This document shows, in pieces, positions 43,440 through 55,023 of a stretch of 64,000 nt of DNA (position 1 is the first letter of the stretch; each line of letters opens with the position of its first letter). The translations under genes were made by a program, and so were the position numbers. The notes under the pieces are model-generated. The model saw only the letters and a program-made list of their open reading frames with translations, had not been told where the DNA came from and did no database searches. Source of the DNA: Arcuatula senhousia (Eukaryota > Mollusca > Bivalvia > Mytilida > Mytilidae); NCBI GenBank assembly GCA_963971305.1, contig OZ020307.1:49287702-49351701 (forward strand), read 5' to 3'.

Positions 43440-45905
43440 AATGGTTCTTTTGGATTTCAATATCCCTGTGTGAAATTTGCTTAATAGTAGAAATACAAAT
43501 GACAACAAAGTTCAAAGTGTCGTAAAACAAGTTGCACTTAACAGAAACTGAACAATAAATTTCGGATATTAAACAAACACATACACATTTTTTTTACTTC
43601 AAAACATTTTAACATTTACCTATGCCCAAGATTCTTTCTTTAAAGTTGCTTAAAGGAGATTTTAAAAACTTTAATTTCAATACGCTGGCGCGCTAACGCT
43701 ATTGCACGATTTATCTAAATAAAAATTAAAATAAATTATAACGTAGAGAAATGTGACAAAACAATGAGAACAGAAGTGAGAGACAATTATATACCGCATG
43801 TGCAGCGGGTAGCATTGCAAGTTTAAGGGAAACTAAATCTTACAAATTTAACTATGCGTGTGGTCCCAGAACAGAGTAATTACTATGCGTCAGACAAATG
43901 ATTAAAAATTTAGTTAAAAACACACATGAGATCCCTATAGAACAGCTAAAACTAACTTTCCCTCTCCAAGAGAATAAAAATCAAAAAAAATCTAATGTTC
44001 ATATTACTGAAAGAAGCAAAGGTGTACCAAAGGGGTGATCAGTATCATAAAATCGTAAAGACAAAGACAAAACCGGCAGACAAAAAATCATCACAACTAA
44101 ACAAACCACATAACAACATAAAACACACACACATAACAACAAAACCGCATTCAGCATCGCAAACTTAGGAATATATGCGGAATGTTGAAATGGTGATCGC
44201 TGAGCCGAAATCTAGTTCAATATTGAACTTTTTTTCGAATATTGAATATCGAATTGAAATCTGGATCTATAAAACTAAGAAAGAAAGTTAAATGTTAAAC
44301 TTTGATTTTAGAACCACGTTTACGCTCGCAAAGTTCAAGGACAAGATTGCAATTGGGTCGCGATCGATGCAGGACTATTTTTACTAATTTTTAAACATAA
44401 CATGCAAGTTTCATATTAAGTCCGGAAATTATTCTAACTGGCGAAAACTCGAAAATTACGTCGCTAATAATGACGTCACGTCAAGAAATCGGGACTGAAA
44501 CAACAAACGCTCCAAAGGTAGTTCTGAACTTACGATTTATTTGCAACATTTTACAATTAAAATAGCTAAATCTCAGGTAGGGTCACTTCTTTCTGCTATA
44601 AATAAAATTATTCGGCACTTTTTAGCACAAAAAAGACCGTTTTTTTTTTATTTCATTGCCGTATCTACAGAGTACAGTAACCGATATTCAGTTGCCCATA
44701 GAACCATCAATGTCGGGAATGAACATGATCTAGCTGAATCTCCTCTAATGTACTTGGTCATTTTTTCACTTAAGCTCTGAATGACCTTTTACTAAATCCT
44801 TGGTATAAGTAGATTGTTCAAGGATATTTAAAAATTGGAGCAAGTGCTAGTGACCCAATGCATTAATTTATTAAAATTATAACGTCATTTCTAAATGTCG
44901 ATGCCATTTCTACAATAACAATTACATTTAGAAATATAAAATTTCAAATATTTAGATTGACATGGTCTAAATCATGAATATTTTAACATATAAAAAGCTG
45001 TAACCTTGCAAGTAAATCTTATAAATGACAAAATATTCCCGATTTAAACAAACACATTAGAAACTGAATCTTATATTATATATACAAATATAAAGGTGTT
45101 TTCACCTGTGAAGTAAAATGATCATAAACGTACCGGACCTGTGTTCCGCTTCACGGTACCATTAACACACATCCTGTTAAACTATTTTATTTCTTTTCAT
45201 ATTTAAACAAATGTCTTATTTTTAGTATCTCCTAAATTAACATGATGTCTGTTTTAGAGTTCAAAACATTATCTGTGCTTTTACTCGTTTTGCAAAGCAT
45301 AATATTATTAATTTATATTTTTTACTTGATTTGATTAGTTGAATCATACCAGGTGACCTGGTGATATTTTTTGATATTGACTTGGCACGTGCAAAAAATT
45401 GATATTGCACGGTCACGTGTTTCATTCGAATCTGGGATTGTTTCATTCCCCGGCCGAGCAGACACCCCAAAGGCAAAGCAGAAATTTTAGTAAACATATG
45501 CAAATAACGACTCTCAAATGAGAATTTCAGCAGAGACGACTGAATTCCCAAGCAATGATTTGTTCATTTGTTGATTTGGCAATTGTAGATTGAAATTGAA
45601 CAACTCTTGGAATGGGAATTCAGTCTCATCAACAAAATAATGAATATGTCAGCTGTCTTTCCCTAAAAAGCTACCAAAGTCATTGAAAGTTCTCTAGTGG
45701 ATGGAATAGAAATTTAAAGGTTAGTTCTTCCATCTTACTACCCACACAAAACTATTAATCTTTTTGAAATGCTAGGTTTTCAGTATGAGAAATCTTAACA
45801 ATATACAAATTGATTGCAATCACTACGGTCATTACAGTTTGCAGATCACAATTACATGTAAGCACAACATTTTAATTACCAAGAATGTTGAATTAATAAT
45901 ATAAC
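43440..45905. other. No gene recognised; retroelement 3'UTR-type fragments
   Basis: 43,495-43,515 has the ACAAATGACAACAAAGTTC block of the 8836 family. 44,010-44,160 resembles the retroelement 3'UTR family (CAAAGACAAAACCGGCAGAC). A short hydrophobic ORF begins at 45,241 (MMSVLEFKTLSVLLLVLQS), but no phase-1 donor follows it, so I do not call it the receptor's signal exon. Confidence 0.45.
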
Positions 45906-46039
45906 AAATATAGCCTTCAACCACGGTCGATACGAAAAATATCGACCTGAGATATGCATATCGACCTCCAACTGCGTTGTCGGGTCGATATGCCTCAGGT
46001 CGATATTTTCTCGTATCGACCTACTAAAAGGCTATATTT
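45906..46039. repeat. 134-bp imperfect palindrome rich in TATCGACC
   Basis: The outer 12 bp AAATATAGCCTT are perfectly inverted (46,028-46,039). The arms continue as GGTCGATACGA.AAAATATCGACCTGAG with a near-perfect inverse, and the centre is about 10 nt (AACTGCGTTG). A long cruciform or RNA hairpin of about 60 bp could form. It lies about 770 bp upstream of the SUEL exon on the same strand. Confidence 0.85.
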
Positions 46040-46805
46040 GTATAATATCATCTGGTAAATATGTTCATTTATAGAAACAAGTTTTTTTTTAAATATCTTT
46101 GATATTACATGTATATAAACGTACTACCTTTTGTAGAAGGTTTTATGCCGGAGTATCACATAAGGTAAATATATCAAATAAGACGCAGCAGACGGTATTA
46201 TATGTTGTCCTAATTGGCATAACATCCTCTACACGGACTACATGGGTTCTACTTACTATAAACTTTTGAACATCTGTAAAAATGTCGTAAGATCAACGTT
46301 TGTATTTTTTGTTCATTCACAGTAGCTTACATTACAACAAGCTTATATTTTTGTAAACATGTAACAATTTGAATGTAAACATCATGTGCACCATGATTTT
46401 CAGGCTGAGTGGTCTGGAGAATAAACTTAGTGAATTGCAAGATTTTTTATTTAAGATCCAATAGAATGGCATTTTCGTTTGAAGTATTAACAACCTTATA
46501 TTTCGCTGCACTTGAAAGCCACTACTGCTTGATTTGATTTACACCAAACAATAGTTCAACTATGGTCTCCAATGCGATTTGGTATGACTTTTTTTGTCTA
46601 CATAATATTGAAAAAAGGGGAATATGGTACAAACATATATATAATACCAATGCACTGGAAACAAAAATCATTAGTTTTGTTATCTTAGAAATTTTATTTA
46701 TAAAAGCATCTTGCAAAACTGCTCATATATAACTACATATGTATGAAACGCATATCAAATCCTTTATTTTTTGTTTATACAATGTATAGTTACATAAATT
46801 TGCAG
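46040..46805. other. Presumed intron 5' of the SUEL exon
   Basis: AT-rich, ending in a T-rich tract and the acceptor AATTTGCAG|. The first exon(s) with start codon and signal peptide were not identified. Confidence 0.5.
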
Positions 46806-47111
46806 GTCAACAGACAAAAAGGCCAAGAATTTTTACTGAACGTGTTTGTGAACAATTTAATGGAGAATTAAAATGTTCAAATAGTCAAATTATACACGTT
46901 GTAAGTGCTATATATGGAAGATATAATAGGACTGTGTGCACACATCCTAGTATCTCTACAACTATGTGTTGCAGCCAAGATTCTCTTAAAATTGTCCAAA
47001 ATAGATGTGAAGGACGTCTATCATGCACGTTAGAAGCGAATAATTTTATTTTCGGAGATCCTTGTCCGAACACATACAAATATTTGGAGATGGAATTCCA
47101 ATGCGTACAAG
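46806..47111 (+). CDS. Receptor exon 1 seen: SUEL/rhamnose-binding lectin domain
   Basis: A 306-nt phase 1-1 exon (acceptor TTTGCAG|, donor CAAG|GTATCC). It encodes a whole galactose/rhamnose-binding (SUEL, Gal_Lectin) domain: ERVCEQFNGELKCS, IIHVVSAIYGRYNRTVC, MCCSQDS, then CEGRLSCTLEAN. The family signature FGDPCPNTYKYLEMEFQC closes it. The YGR and FGDPC.TYKYL motifs are the two sugar-binding signatures of this family, and both are intact here. The domain would be extracellular. It is spliced in phase to the stalk exon at 47,693. This is the most firmly identified host coding exon in the window. Confidence 0.9.
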
Positions 47112-47692
47112 GTATCCATAATATTGATAAAACTCATCATAAGCACATGTTAACATGCTACAAATGTGTTTTTTAAATGCTATCTGCTCTTCGAAACACA
47201 ATTTTATTAGAAAACAAGATTTAAATAAAATGAAGTTGTGCACACTTACGTATAAAAAAATATCCAGCAATTTCAGAGTAACCCCGTTTCCCCAAACAGG
47301 ACTTTTCTAATTTTGATACAGAAGTTGCTCATCTGCATAATAAAATATAGAAATACTTGAGGATATCAAAATATATTGAGGAGTAACATTTAAAAACATG
47401 AGTTGTGGACAAGAAATATGTAGTATGGGGCCTAACAGACACAGGAACTTTGGAAATGAACCCTTTTACAAGCAGACATTATTTTTTATAATCAAATAAT
47501 GTTTTTTTTTGTGTGTGTGGATTATTTATAGTTCCTACTAAAATGTAATGGACATAAATACATGAACATTAATTTTGTGCGACCCTGCATGGGTTTTGTG
47601 TATTAAGCTTTAAGTCATTTTGATATCAATATTATGTTTAAGAGCGTCATAATATATTGGAAACTGCTTACTACTTGTTTGTCTAATTCTAG

Positions 47693-47830
47693 GTTTGGAT
47701 TCTGAGGACTTGATACCGTCATCCCCAGTTTGTGTTCAAATAATCAGTTCAAGTACTTCTACAGGAGTCCCCTCACCAACCCCAAAATCAACCATTAGGT
47801 CTATGCTTGAAACTACAACTACAGATAAAG
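47693..47830 (+). CDS. Receptor exon 2 seen: Ser/Thr/Pro-rich stalk
   Basis: A 138-nt phase 1-1 exon (acceptor TTCTAG|, donor AAAG|GTACAG). It encodes 46 residues rich in Ser, Thr and Pro (LIPSSPVC, SSSTSTGVPSPTPKST, LETTTTDKG). Such a stretch is expected to be O-glycosylated and to raise the lectin domain off the membrane. It follows the lectin exon after a 581-bp intron. Confidence 0.8.
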
Positions 47831-47934
47831 GTACAGTTAAATAAATAATAAGGTTAAAAAATCTATAAAAAACAAACATTCATACGCACTTAATGCGAGG
47901 ACTCTTATATATTTGCCCTGTTTATTGAAGCATG

Positions 47935-48223
47935 GTTAAAGTCTATTTCCCTCTTACTGAAAAGTGTCATGGTGTCCATGGTATAGTAGGCGCACAAAGT
48001 GATGCTCAGAATAATGCATTGTTCGGATGCAAGCTGTGACATATTTTTTCCGCATGGAATATCACTTACAGAAGAATGTTTAAAGTCCATATCATTTTAC
48101 TGAGAAGTGCCATATCAATCATATTGGTATGTAGGTGCACCTAGTGATGCTAAGCTTTATGAATTGTTCGGATGCTATCTGTGTAATACAGTTTTTGCAT
48201 GGATGACCACTTACAGAAGTATA
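47935..48223. repeat. Intronic tandem array, units of about 145 bp (left part)
   Basis: Units start at 47,935 (GTTAAAGTC), 48,078 (TTTAAAGTC) and 48,224 (GTTAAAGT). They share CTTACTGA.AAGTG, GTGATGCT, GTTCGGATGC and CACTTACAGAAG. The third unit is cut by the MULE and resumes at 52,999. Two further units follow at 53,146 and 53,290. Confidence 0.85.
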
Positions 48224-48301
48224 GTTAAAGTGAATGTAGGACATCTCGGCCCATTTCAATCTCGGCACATTACAAACTTGGCACACTACCAACTCGGCCT
48301 A

Positions 48302-51300
48302 TACAAACTCGGCACATTGCAAACTCTCAAAGTCCAGACAAAATCCCTCTACATGCAATGGTCCAATCTTCTCAAGAAGACTTTCAAGAACCTAACAAAT
48401 GTGAAAAAAATCATTTTTTAGTTTATACAAAAGATTTTATATATCTTATCATATGAAGATTTGAATTTGAACAAGAAATTATTCAGGTTTTAAAAATATT
48501 GATAAAGGCATATTTAGTTAAATATTTTAGAGGTAAATGCATTGTAAAAAAGAAGGACTGTGTCCATGGGACACGGATGCACCTGCTAGGCTCCAAACAG
48601 GAAGTAGATGTATGACTGACCTGAAAGTCGCCCAGGACATTCAGTTTGTCATACTGATCCAGCTTACCAAGTTTCGAATCATTCCCATGACCAGTTCATG
48701 AGAAAAAATTGACGGAAATTTATAAGTTGATTTTATGTCGTCGCGGGGGCACTAAAAAAGTTTGAAAAAATATTACTGCTATTTCCATACCTGAATGTAA
48801 TCTTTTGTTTTTTTTTCTTGACATAAGAACAAATACCAACGGGACCTGTTTTAAACTTTCCCCTTTTCGAATAAAGGCATGGATAGACCACAGTTGGACA
48901 AATGGATCCTTTACAATTTTAAATGTTCCATCACAGAACCATTTCTTTGCAAACTTGAGAAGCTGTGGTTGCATTGGCGTCGAAAATACCAAATGGCGTT
49001 CACCGTCAATTTTTATATCAGCTACCAAGAAATTGTCACACTGTAGGTAATCATGGTCAAGCTACAATAAATAAATAAAAAAAGTATACATGCACCCACA
49101 TGTAATATATATCATTCTAGAACACAGTATGAATTAAAATGATTTTACAGTATCTTTGTCACAAACTTATATTGTGCACCAGGCTAAAAAATTTCGATCA
49201 TTAATAAGAAAATAAAAAGGATTGTACTTATATAAATACGTCGCTTGCAACATATATGGATCTTTTTTGGTATTATCTGTCGTCTTGCGTTGTGATCCTG
49301 CTTCCTGTGGAGTCACAAAAATTCTGTCGCAGTTGTCCGGGCAACTACATGTCACAGCCTCTTAATATTTGTCATGTAGCTTCCTTTTATATATAGTACT
49401 ATATGGTGTAAACTTATTTTATGCCTATAATTCATATACTTTACAAAATATTTTAAGACGCAGGAGACATAAGTCTTTCGTGGGAGACTGCTTATCTAGC
49501 TGACCATTCACAACTAGACGGATGAAGTGCAATAAGCTAGACCTGATTACCCTTCCAAAGCACCAGAGTTCACTCTCGTTACCATTTGAGTTCGTGTTGT
49601 TGAAAGCTATTCCGTTTTTTTTTGTGTGTTTTGAAAAAGTTCTTTTCTAAGTGTTGTTTTAATTCGTGTTTACTGATTTTGTCTTCGGCCAGTCTGACTT
49701 TTGACATTAATATACCCAAGTGATTAGTACAAAAAAAAAGTTAATTTGTCACAATGATTCTTTATTTTGTGAATAAGATTGAATACTATTAGCATAGTGT
49801 ATATTTTCGAAACGTAAAGACCGTATAAAATGTTTTTCAATTTAACAACAAATACCTCAAAATATAAGTTGTCAGGCTCGTCTGGTCGCAGATCTTCCCT
49901 TGCTCTATTTGCTGTCCTTTTCAAGTTGTTTACTTTAGGAAGTTTGTGATCATCAGGTTCTATGTGTTTGAGCATGGCGTCATCTACTATCCTTCGTGCA
50001 GGTTTGTGAATATCTTGAAGAGCGGCATGTTTTACCTGCATTGAAACGAGTACGTCTTATAGAATATGGATGGTGCAAAAAGGAAATAATTGGGAGCTAC
50101 TGCGTTGGAAGTAGATGACTTAAGAGCATATGTTTATACACTATCTATGAATAATCAAAATATTGATTAAATTGAAAAAATAATGTTCAAAATATCAGGC
50201 TTCTGTATTGTGTAACTGATGAGAAAACTGCAAGAAAATGTTTCGTTTATACGGACAAACCGACGAACGGACAGACGCGGGTATTGACAGACAAGCATGA
50301 TTAGGTTAGAAACACATTACCTCTTTATGTACTAAAACTCTTTTGAGTGCTCCTTTATCTGCTTGATGTTTATGCTGTTTCGGATTTCTTTTAAAGACAT
50401 TGCCTTTTTGTGAAACTGTTGCTGGACAATTGTTCCCTTTTGTTCTTTTTATGCACCTCCAATATGTAAAATCTCCTTTTGACATCTAAATAAAAAATAT
50501 AAAATTGCATGAAAGTAAAATTGTTATAACATTTAAAAAAAACAACATATTTTTAAAATTGATTGAAACGATATACAAAATGACCAAGCTCCATATAAGA
50601 TATATTTTGGTGCGTATACGCTTTTAAGTTATATGATCACTTACGGAAAATATGTAATTTGTTATATTTGTATAATATTCAAAGTTACAGCAACATTTAC
50701 CTTTCTAGTATATTCATAGCCATCACTGCTTACAAGTTTGATGTTACTTCTCTGGGTACCTTTGTCGATAACTGTATAAGAAGGAGGAACATCAGGCAGT
50801 ATTTCATTTGGTAAATCTGGTTCTTGTAAGGATCTGAAAAAGTCAATGAATTTTATAAGTTTATTGATTGTGTGTGTTCAACATATAATTGAAATAGGAA
50901 AATACTTAGTAGTAAGTAGTAAAAAAAATCTTTCATAACCAAAATTGATAACAGGAAGTAGGTAAGCGACAGACCTGAAACGGAATCCTACGTTATGAAA
51001 CCCCATCCTGATGCTGTATACAAAATATCAAGTGGCTGTGATTAGTAGTTGCAAAGAAAACTGTCACGAAAGTGTCTTCTAAGCAAGCCCGTTGCCCGAC
51101 ATATACCATATTTACCGGTTTTGTTTTACTCCGTACTCTTCAACTATTTCTTTGTCATCATTGTCTTCCTGTCGATGTGTCAAATCAAAGGATGCATCGA
51201 GTGACTTTGTATTTAAATGGAATGGTGCTGTGGCTAGTGTAGAATTTCTAGATGCCTCTTCTTCAGATGGCTTTGGTGTCGACACATCACCTACATTTGG

Positions 51301-52003
51301 ACAATTGGAACTGACTGGATTTGGCACTGTAAATGTAGAGTTTAATGATGTCTCCGTAGATGTGCGTCTGCTTATTAATGATATGTTAAAAGAGCCATAT
51401 CCATTAGATGGAAAAGATAGATTTTCAATTCTAGTGGATTCTGCTGGCGCATTTTCTGTGATGTTAATACATAAGCTGCATGTAAAAGGGATTTTTCCTT
51501 TAAGAATACGCCAATACTCCTTTTGACTTATACCTAAAAAATCAATTGTTGCATTTACGCGTTACGGTACATCATAATATTGTTGGCTATGTTTTGCTAA
51601 AAGTCAAAGAAGATAAGACATACAAAACATGAACTAAGACAAACAAAATAAATAGACAAGATGAAGAAACCCTGAACTCTATTTTATGATTTTTTTTTTT
51701 ATTTTCTTTATTTATATGCTCAAATGTAATGCCTATAATTTTGTAAAGTGATGTTATGAATCTGGGACTCTTAGACTTTAGAGAATTACGATGTGTCAAG
51801 CTTCTGTATAAAATTTTAACATTTGAAATGTTTTATTTCCTCATTATTAAATAAATTGTTTATAGCTAGGCTTGTAGTTTATAACTGTGATACATACCCG
51901 TGTTACATATCCTATGGACTCTTTTATCGCACTTTTCACAAGTCATTGAATGCTGCCGTTTTGTTATTACACGTGAACATTCTGCACAGTGGTCATTTCC
52001 CAT
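48302..52003 (-). CDS. MULE gene: zinc finger, FLYWCH finger and truncated transposase
   Basis: Minus-strand exons: 52,003-51,898 (start ATG; CAEC...CEKCDKRVHRIC zinc-binding module), 51,533-51,116 (low-complexity Ser/Thr/Asn linker), 50,833-50,701, 50,485-50,321, 50,035-49,856, 49,061-48,791 and 48,391-48,302. The junction 50,701/50,485 joins VSSDGYEYTRK to FTYWRCIKR, giving a FLYWCH finger with later NCPATV and HKHQAD. Exon 6 starts the MULE transposase (ADIKIDGERHLVF, WFCDGTFKIV, QLWSIHAF, QVPLVFVLMS). All junction phases agree except exon 6/7. An A-run near 48,805-48,820 shifts the frame there; one base fewer restores the expected KDY and phase. Exon 7 ends LHVEGFCLDFE and runs straight into the left TIR, so the rest of the catalytic domain is missing. 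Confidence 0.75.
49545..49715 (+). repeat. Retroelement 3'UTR-type fragment
   Basis: Blocks GAGTTCACTCTCGTT, GTTTACTGATTTTGTC and TCTGACTTTTGACATT of the 7483 family. It lies in an intron of the MULE gene, so it is younger than the MULE insertion or came with it. Confidence 0.65.
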
Positions 52004-52998
52004 TGTAAAAGAGCAATGTTAAAGCAATAGAAAATAGTGTTCTTTATTCAAACTTTATTTCAATATAGATAAAATATTTTGTTGGCTCTTATATACAAGA
52101 ACATTCATGTAAACCTTTTGGCATTTGCATGTTTAACAAATATCAAAACTGACACAAAAAGCTGTTGTTGTAAACAGATTAAAATTAACTTCCTGTGTGT
52201 ATTTATATATATTTATTAACAAACAATTATTTTCTAAAGGCTTAAATAAATAAAATTACAGGAAGCTGAGCTATAATCTTGTTATAAGAGTATCATAAAA
52301 CACGTACATGGATTTGTTTGCTTTTGCCATTTATCTAATAAGCAACATTTAACTTTAGTGTCAAGTAAATATTCATAATTTAGCAGGATTATTTTATAAA
52401 ATTGTATGATAAATAAAAAATATATACATTTTGAATAGATAATCTAAAATAAATAAAAATGACATGCATTAGTACTTGAATGTTTCGATGCTATAATGAT
52501 TATGTGCTTTGCAAATCTATTCCATTTCCCTTCCTTTGCAATGAATTATCTAAAAATAAATAAATAAATGCAAAATTCAATATATGACTTTATTTGAAAA
52601 AAACCATACTTATAATCTATACTATTGAATATTCATTATAACAAATAGTTAGTATTTTTAACTTTTATATTTGCCTTAATTTGATTGAATCTTTTTGTAT
52701 ATTTTTTTATATGAAAATATGAATAAAGTTGCAACATTAATTATATAAATTTTATAACTAAAACAATTAATAATTTAATTACATTTTATGTTTATTAACA
52801 ACTCATTAAACAGCTTCTTGATTTAATTCATCAAACAATTTCTCTTTTCAAGTCTTTATTTTTTTCAAATGTGCCGAGTTTGCACACCACTTTCCCATAC
52901 ACCATTAAACTGTAGGCCGAGATTGAATTGTGCCGAGTTTGTACTAGGCCGAGATTGTAATGTGCCGACTTTGGAATGGGCCGAGATGTCCTGCTACC

Positions 52999-53430
52999 GT
53001 TAAAGTCCATATCCCCTTACTGAGAAGTGCCACATCAATTATGTTTGTATGGTTGGTTCACCAAGTGAAACTTAGTACAATGCATGCCACGGTTGCTCTA
53101 GCTATGACCTATATTTCCTGTATGAATTACCACTTACAGAAGAAAGTTAAACTTCATTCCTGCTTACTGTCAAGTCAAGTGCAACATCAGCCATATTGGC
53201 TTTGTAGGTGCAACCAGTGATGAAAAGCACAATACATGCTTCGTAATCTAGCTGTGACCTATACTAATTGCATGGATGACCACTTATAGAAAATGACTAA
53301 AAACTATTTCCGCTTATTATTAAGCGCCATATGATATCAACCATGTTGGCATTATAGGTGCACCGACTGTTACCATGCGCAATTCCTGCTTCGGATGTTG
53401 TAAGCTATATAGCATCATATGGCATTAAAG
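52999..53430. repeat. Intronic tandem array (right part)
   Basis: Continuation of the array at 47,935: third unit from 52,999, fourth from 53,146, fifth from about 53,290, with increasing divergence. Confidence 0.8.
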
Positions 53431-53574
53431 AAAAGTACAGCTAATCCAACGTTAATTGATAGAATAACACATCTAACAAACATATATAGGTGTCAATAAA
53501 TTGCTTCTTGTTATTTCAATTTAAATTTTAAATTGTTTGGAATTAAAACAAAATTGTCATAATATCTATTTTAG

Positions 53575-53647
53575 GAGTCATAATTGGTATAGTGTTTGGA
53601 AGTCTGGTATTCATCTTAAGTGTTTCTCTTTTAGGATATATCAACAG
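53575..53647 (+). CDS. Receptor exon 3 seen: transmembrane helix
   Basis: A 73-nt exon (acceptor CTATTTTAG|, donor AACAG|GTAATA) in phase 1 at entry and phase 2 at exit. It encodes VIIGIVFGSLVFILSVSLLG and then YIN and the start of an Arg. This is one 20-residue hydrophobic helix followed by polar residues, as in a single-pass type I receptor. The 5.7-kb intron before it carries the MULE. The phase agrees with the stalk exon on one side and the tail exon on the other. Confidence 0.8.
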
Positions 53648-54300
53648 GTAATATTAATGACCTATAGCATGTATAGTGTATCAGTGTTGAAATTAAATTA
53701 TTGCATTTTCTAAACAATTATGGTTGTTTAAGAATTAATCCATTTTAATATCTTATTTAGTTCAGATAGCCTTTTCTGTTACATTAATACAGATGGGAGC
53801 ACACATAATCTGTACGAAAGTTGTCATCAAGTTAATTCCGTGTCTTTTAAGCAAGTTAACTTACGTTAACTCATAACAGGTCAAAGCACACTAATACCAG
53901 CTTTTTATGACTGCTCATAACCAGTCACAATGCTATGACTGCTCTACTGAAACTAACAGCAATGACAGGTCTGTTTACTTTTTTTACGAACGACTGTTTT
54001 TAACATTTAAAAGGGAGATATGAAGACAGGTTACGCGCCAAGAGGTGTTTTTTTTTGGTAACAGCTTATACATTGGTTCTGTATACATAGAGGAACTTTC
54101 AAAACGTTAACTTGACAAAACTAATCACATAGTTGCTAAAAGCAGTCATAGAACCATGACTGATTTTTCAGTTAATATGAAAGCAGTTGCGTGTCTGCCC
54201 AAAGCCACTTGTGCTCAAAGCAGTCACAACACAAAGTCAAAAGTTAACTTTATGTCTTCTTTTTCAAATTTTTGTTCTGTGTGCTCCCATTGGTATATTC

Positions 54301-54950
54301 ATACCCCACGCAACGAAGTTGCGAAGGGTATAATGTTTTTGACAGGTCCGTCCGTCCGTCAGTCAGTCTGTCCGTGATCAAAATTTTCGAAACAGATAAC
54401 TCAGCTGTTATAAATTGTAGGCTTTTGATATTTGGTATGTAGCTTCAGGTTGGGGTCCCATATGATGGGATACGTTTTGAGGTCTGTCGATCATCTACTT
54501 CCTGTTTAACGAGCCGACTTAGACTTTTTCCACTAAATTTTCAGAGTTTAAAATTTTCGTAACATATTTCTCAGCAACTATAATTGTAAACGTTTGATAC
54601 ATGTATTTGGTATGTATTTTCAAGTAGGGGTCCCATATTGTGGGATACGTTTTCAGATCTGTCGATCAACCATTTCCTACTTAACGAGCTGACTGCGACT
54701 TTTTTTTTCTTAATTTTCATGATTGAAATTTTTCGTCACAGATTTCTCAGCAACTATTGATCATAGAGTTTTGATATTTTGTACGAAACATAAGAAGTCC
54801 CATATGGTGGATACATGTTCAGGTCTGTCACTCTTTTACTTCCTGTTTAACGAGCCGATTAGAAAGACAACAACTCTGACTTTTTTTATTCGAAATAGAT
54901 AATCTCTGTCCATAATGTGGATGCGTGGGGTATGTGAGCGTGCTCTCTAA
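54301..54950 (+). mobile_element. Pearl-like element with three tandem units, in receptor intron
   Basis: The foldback start ATACCCcaCGCAAC-GAA-GTTGCGaaGGGTAT is followed by TCCGTCCGTCCGTCAGTCAG. Three units of roughly 160-180 bp come next (CTCAGC, TTTTGATATTTGGTATGTA, GTCCCATAT..TGGGATACGTTTT, TTCCTGTTTAACGAGC). The far end has GCGTGGGGTAT, the inverse of the first 11 bases, then a GAGC-GT-GCTC hairpin and CTAA. It has the same plan as 27,430-28,503 with unrelated sequence. Confidence 0.75.
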
Positions 54951-55023
54951 GGTTTTTTCATGCCAAATGTAATTAAAAAAATCAACTTCACTCTAATCTC
55001 TATTTACTTTATACTTGCTTTAG

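Larger units (their letters stand above)
48232..52998 (-). mobile_element. Mutator-like (MULE) DNA transposon in the receptor's intron
   Basis: It is flanked by the 8-bp duplication GTTAAAGT (48,224-48,231; 52,999-53,006), in the size range typical for MULEs. The ends are inverted: AGGACATCTCGGCCCATT on the left and its inverse AATGGGCCGAGATGTCCT on the right. They then continue as runs of a short CTCGGCACATTACAAA-type repeat, so the TIRs are themselves repeat arrays (48,238-48,325 and 52,869-52,992). Inside, in the minus direction, is a seven-exon gene (48,302-52,003). The element is antisense to the receptor gene and sits inside a tandem repeat unit. Confidence 0.85.

Noticed and set aside
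45241..45340. Hydrophobic ORF MMSVLEFKTL... upstream of the SUEL exon
   Set aside because: No phase-1 donor follows; the frame ends in TGA. Not enough to call the signal exon.
47046..47270. Minus-strand frame overlapping the SUEL exon
   Set aside because: Shadow of the lectin exon on the other strand.
49167..49355. Minus-strand frame CSCPDNCDRIF... inside the MULE
   Set aside because: Exons 49,856 and 49,061 join in phase and in the family's expected order without it.
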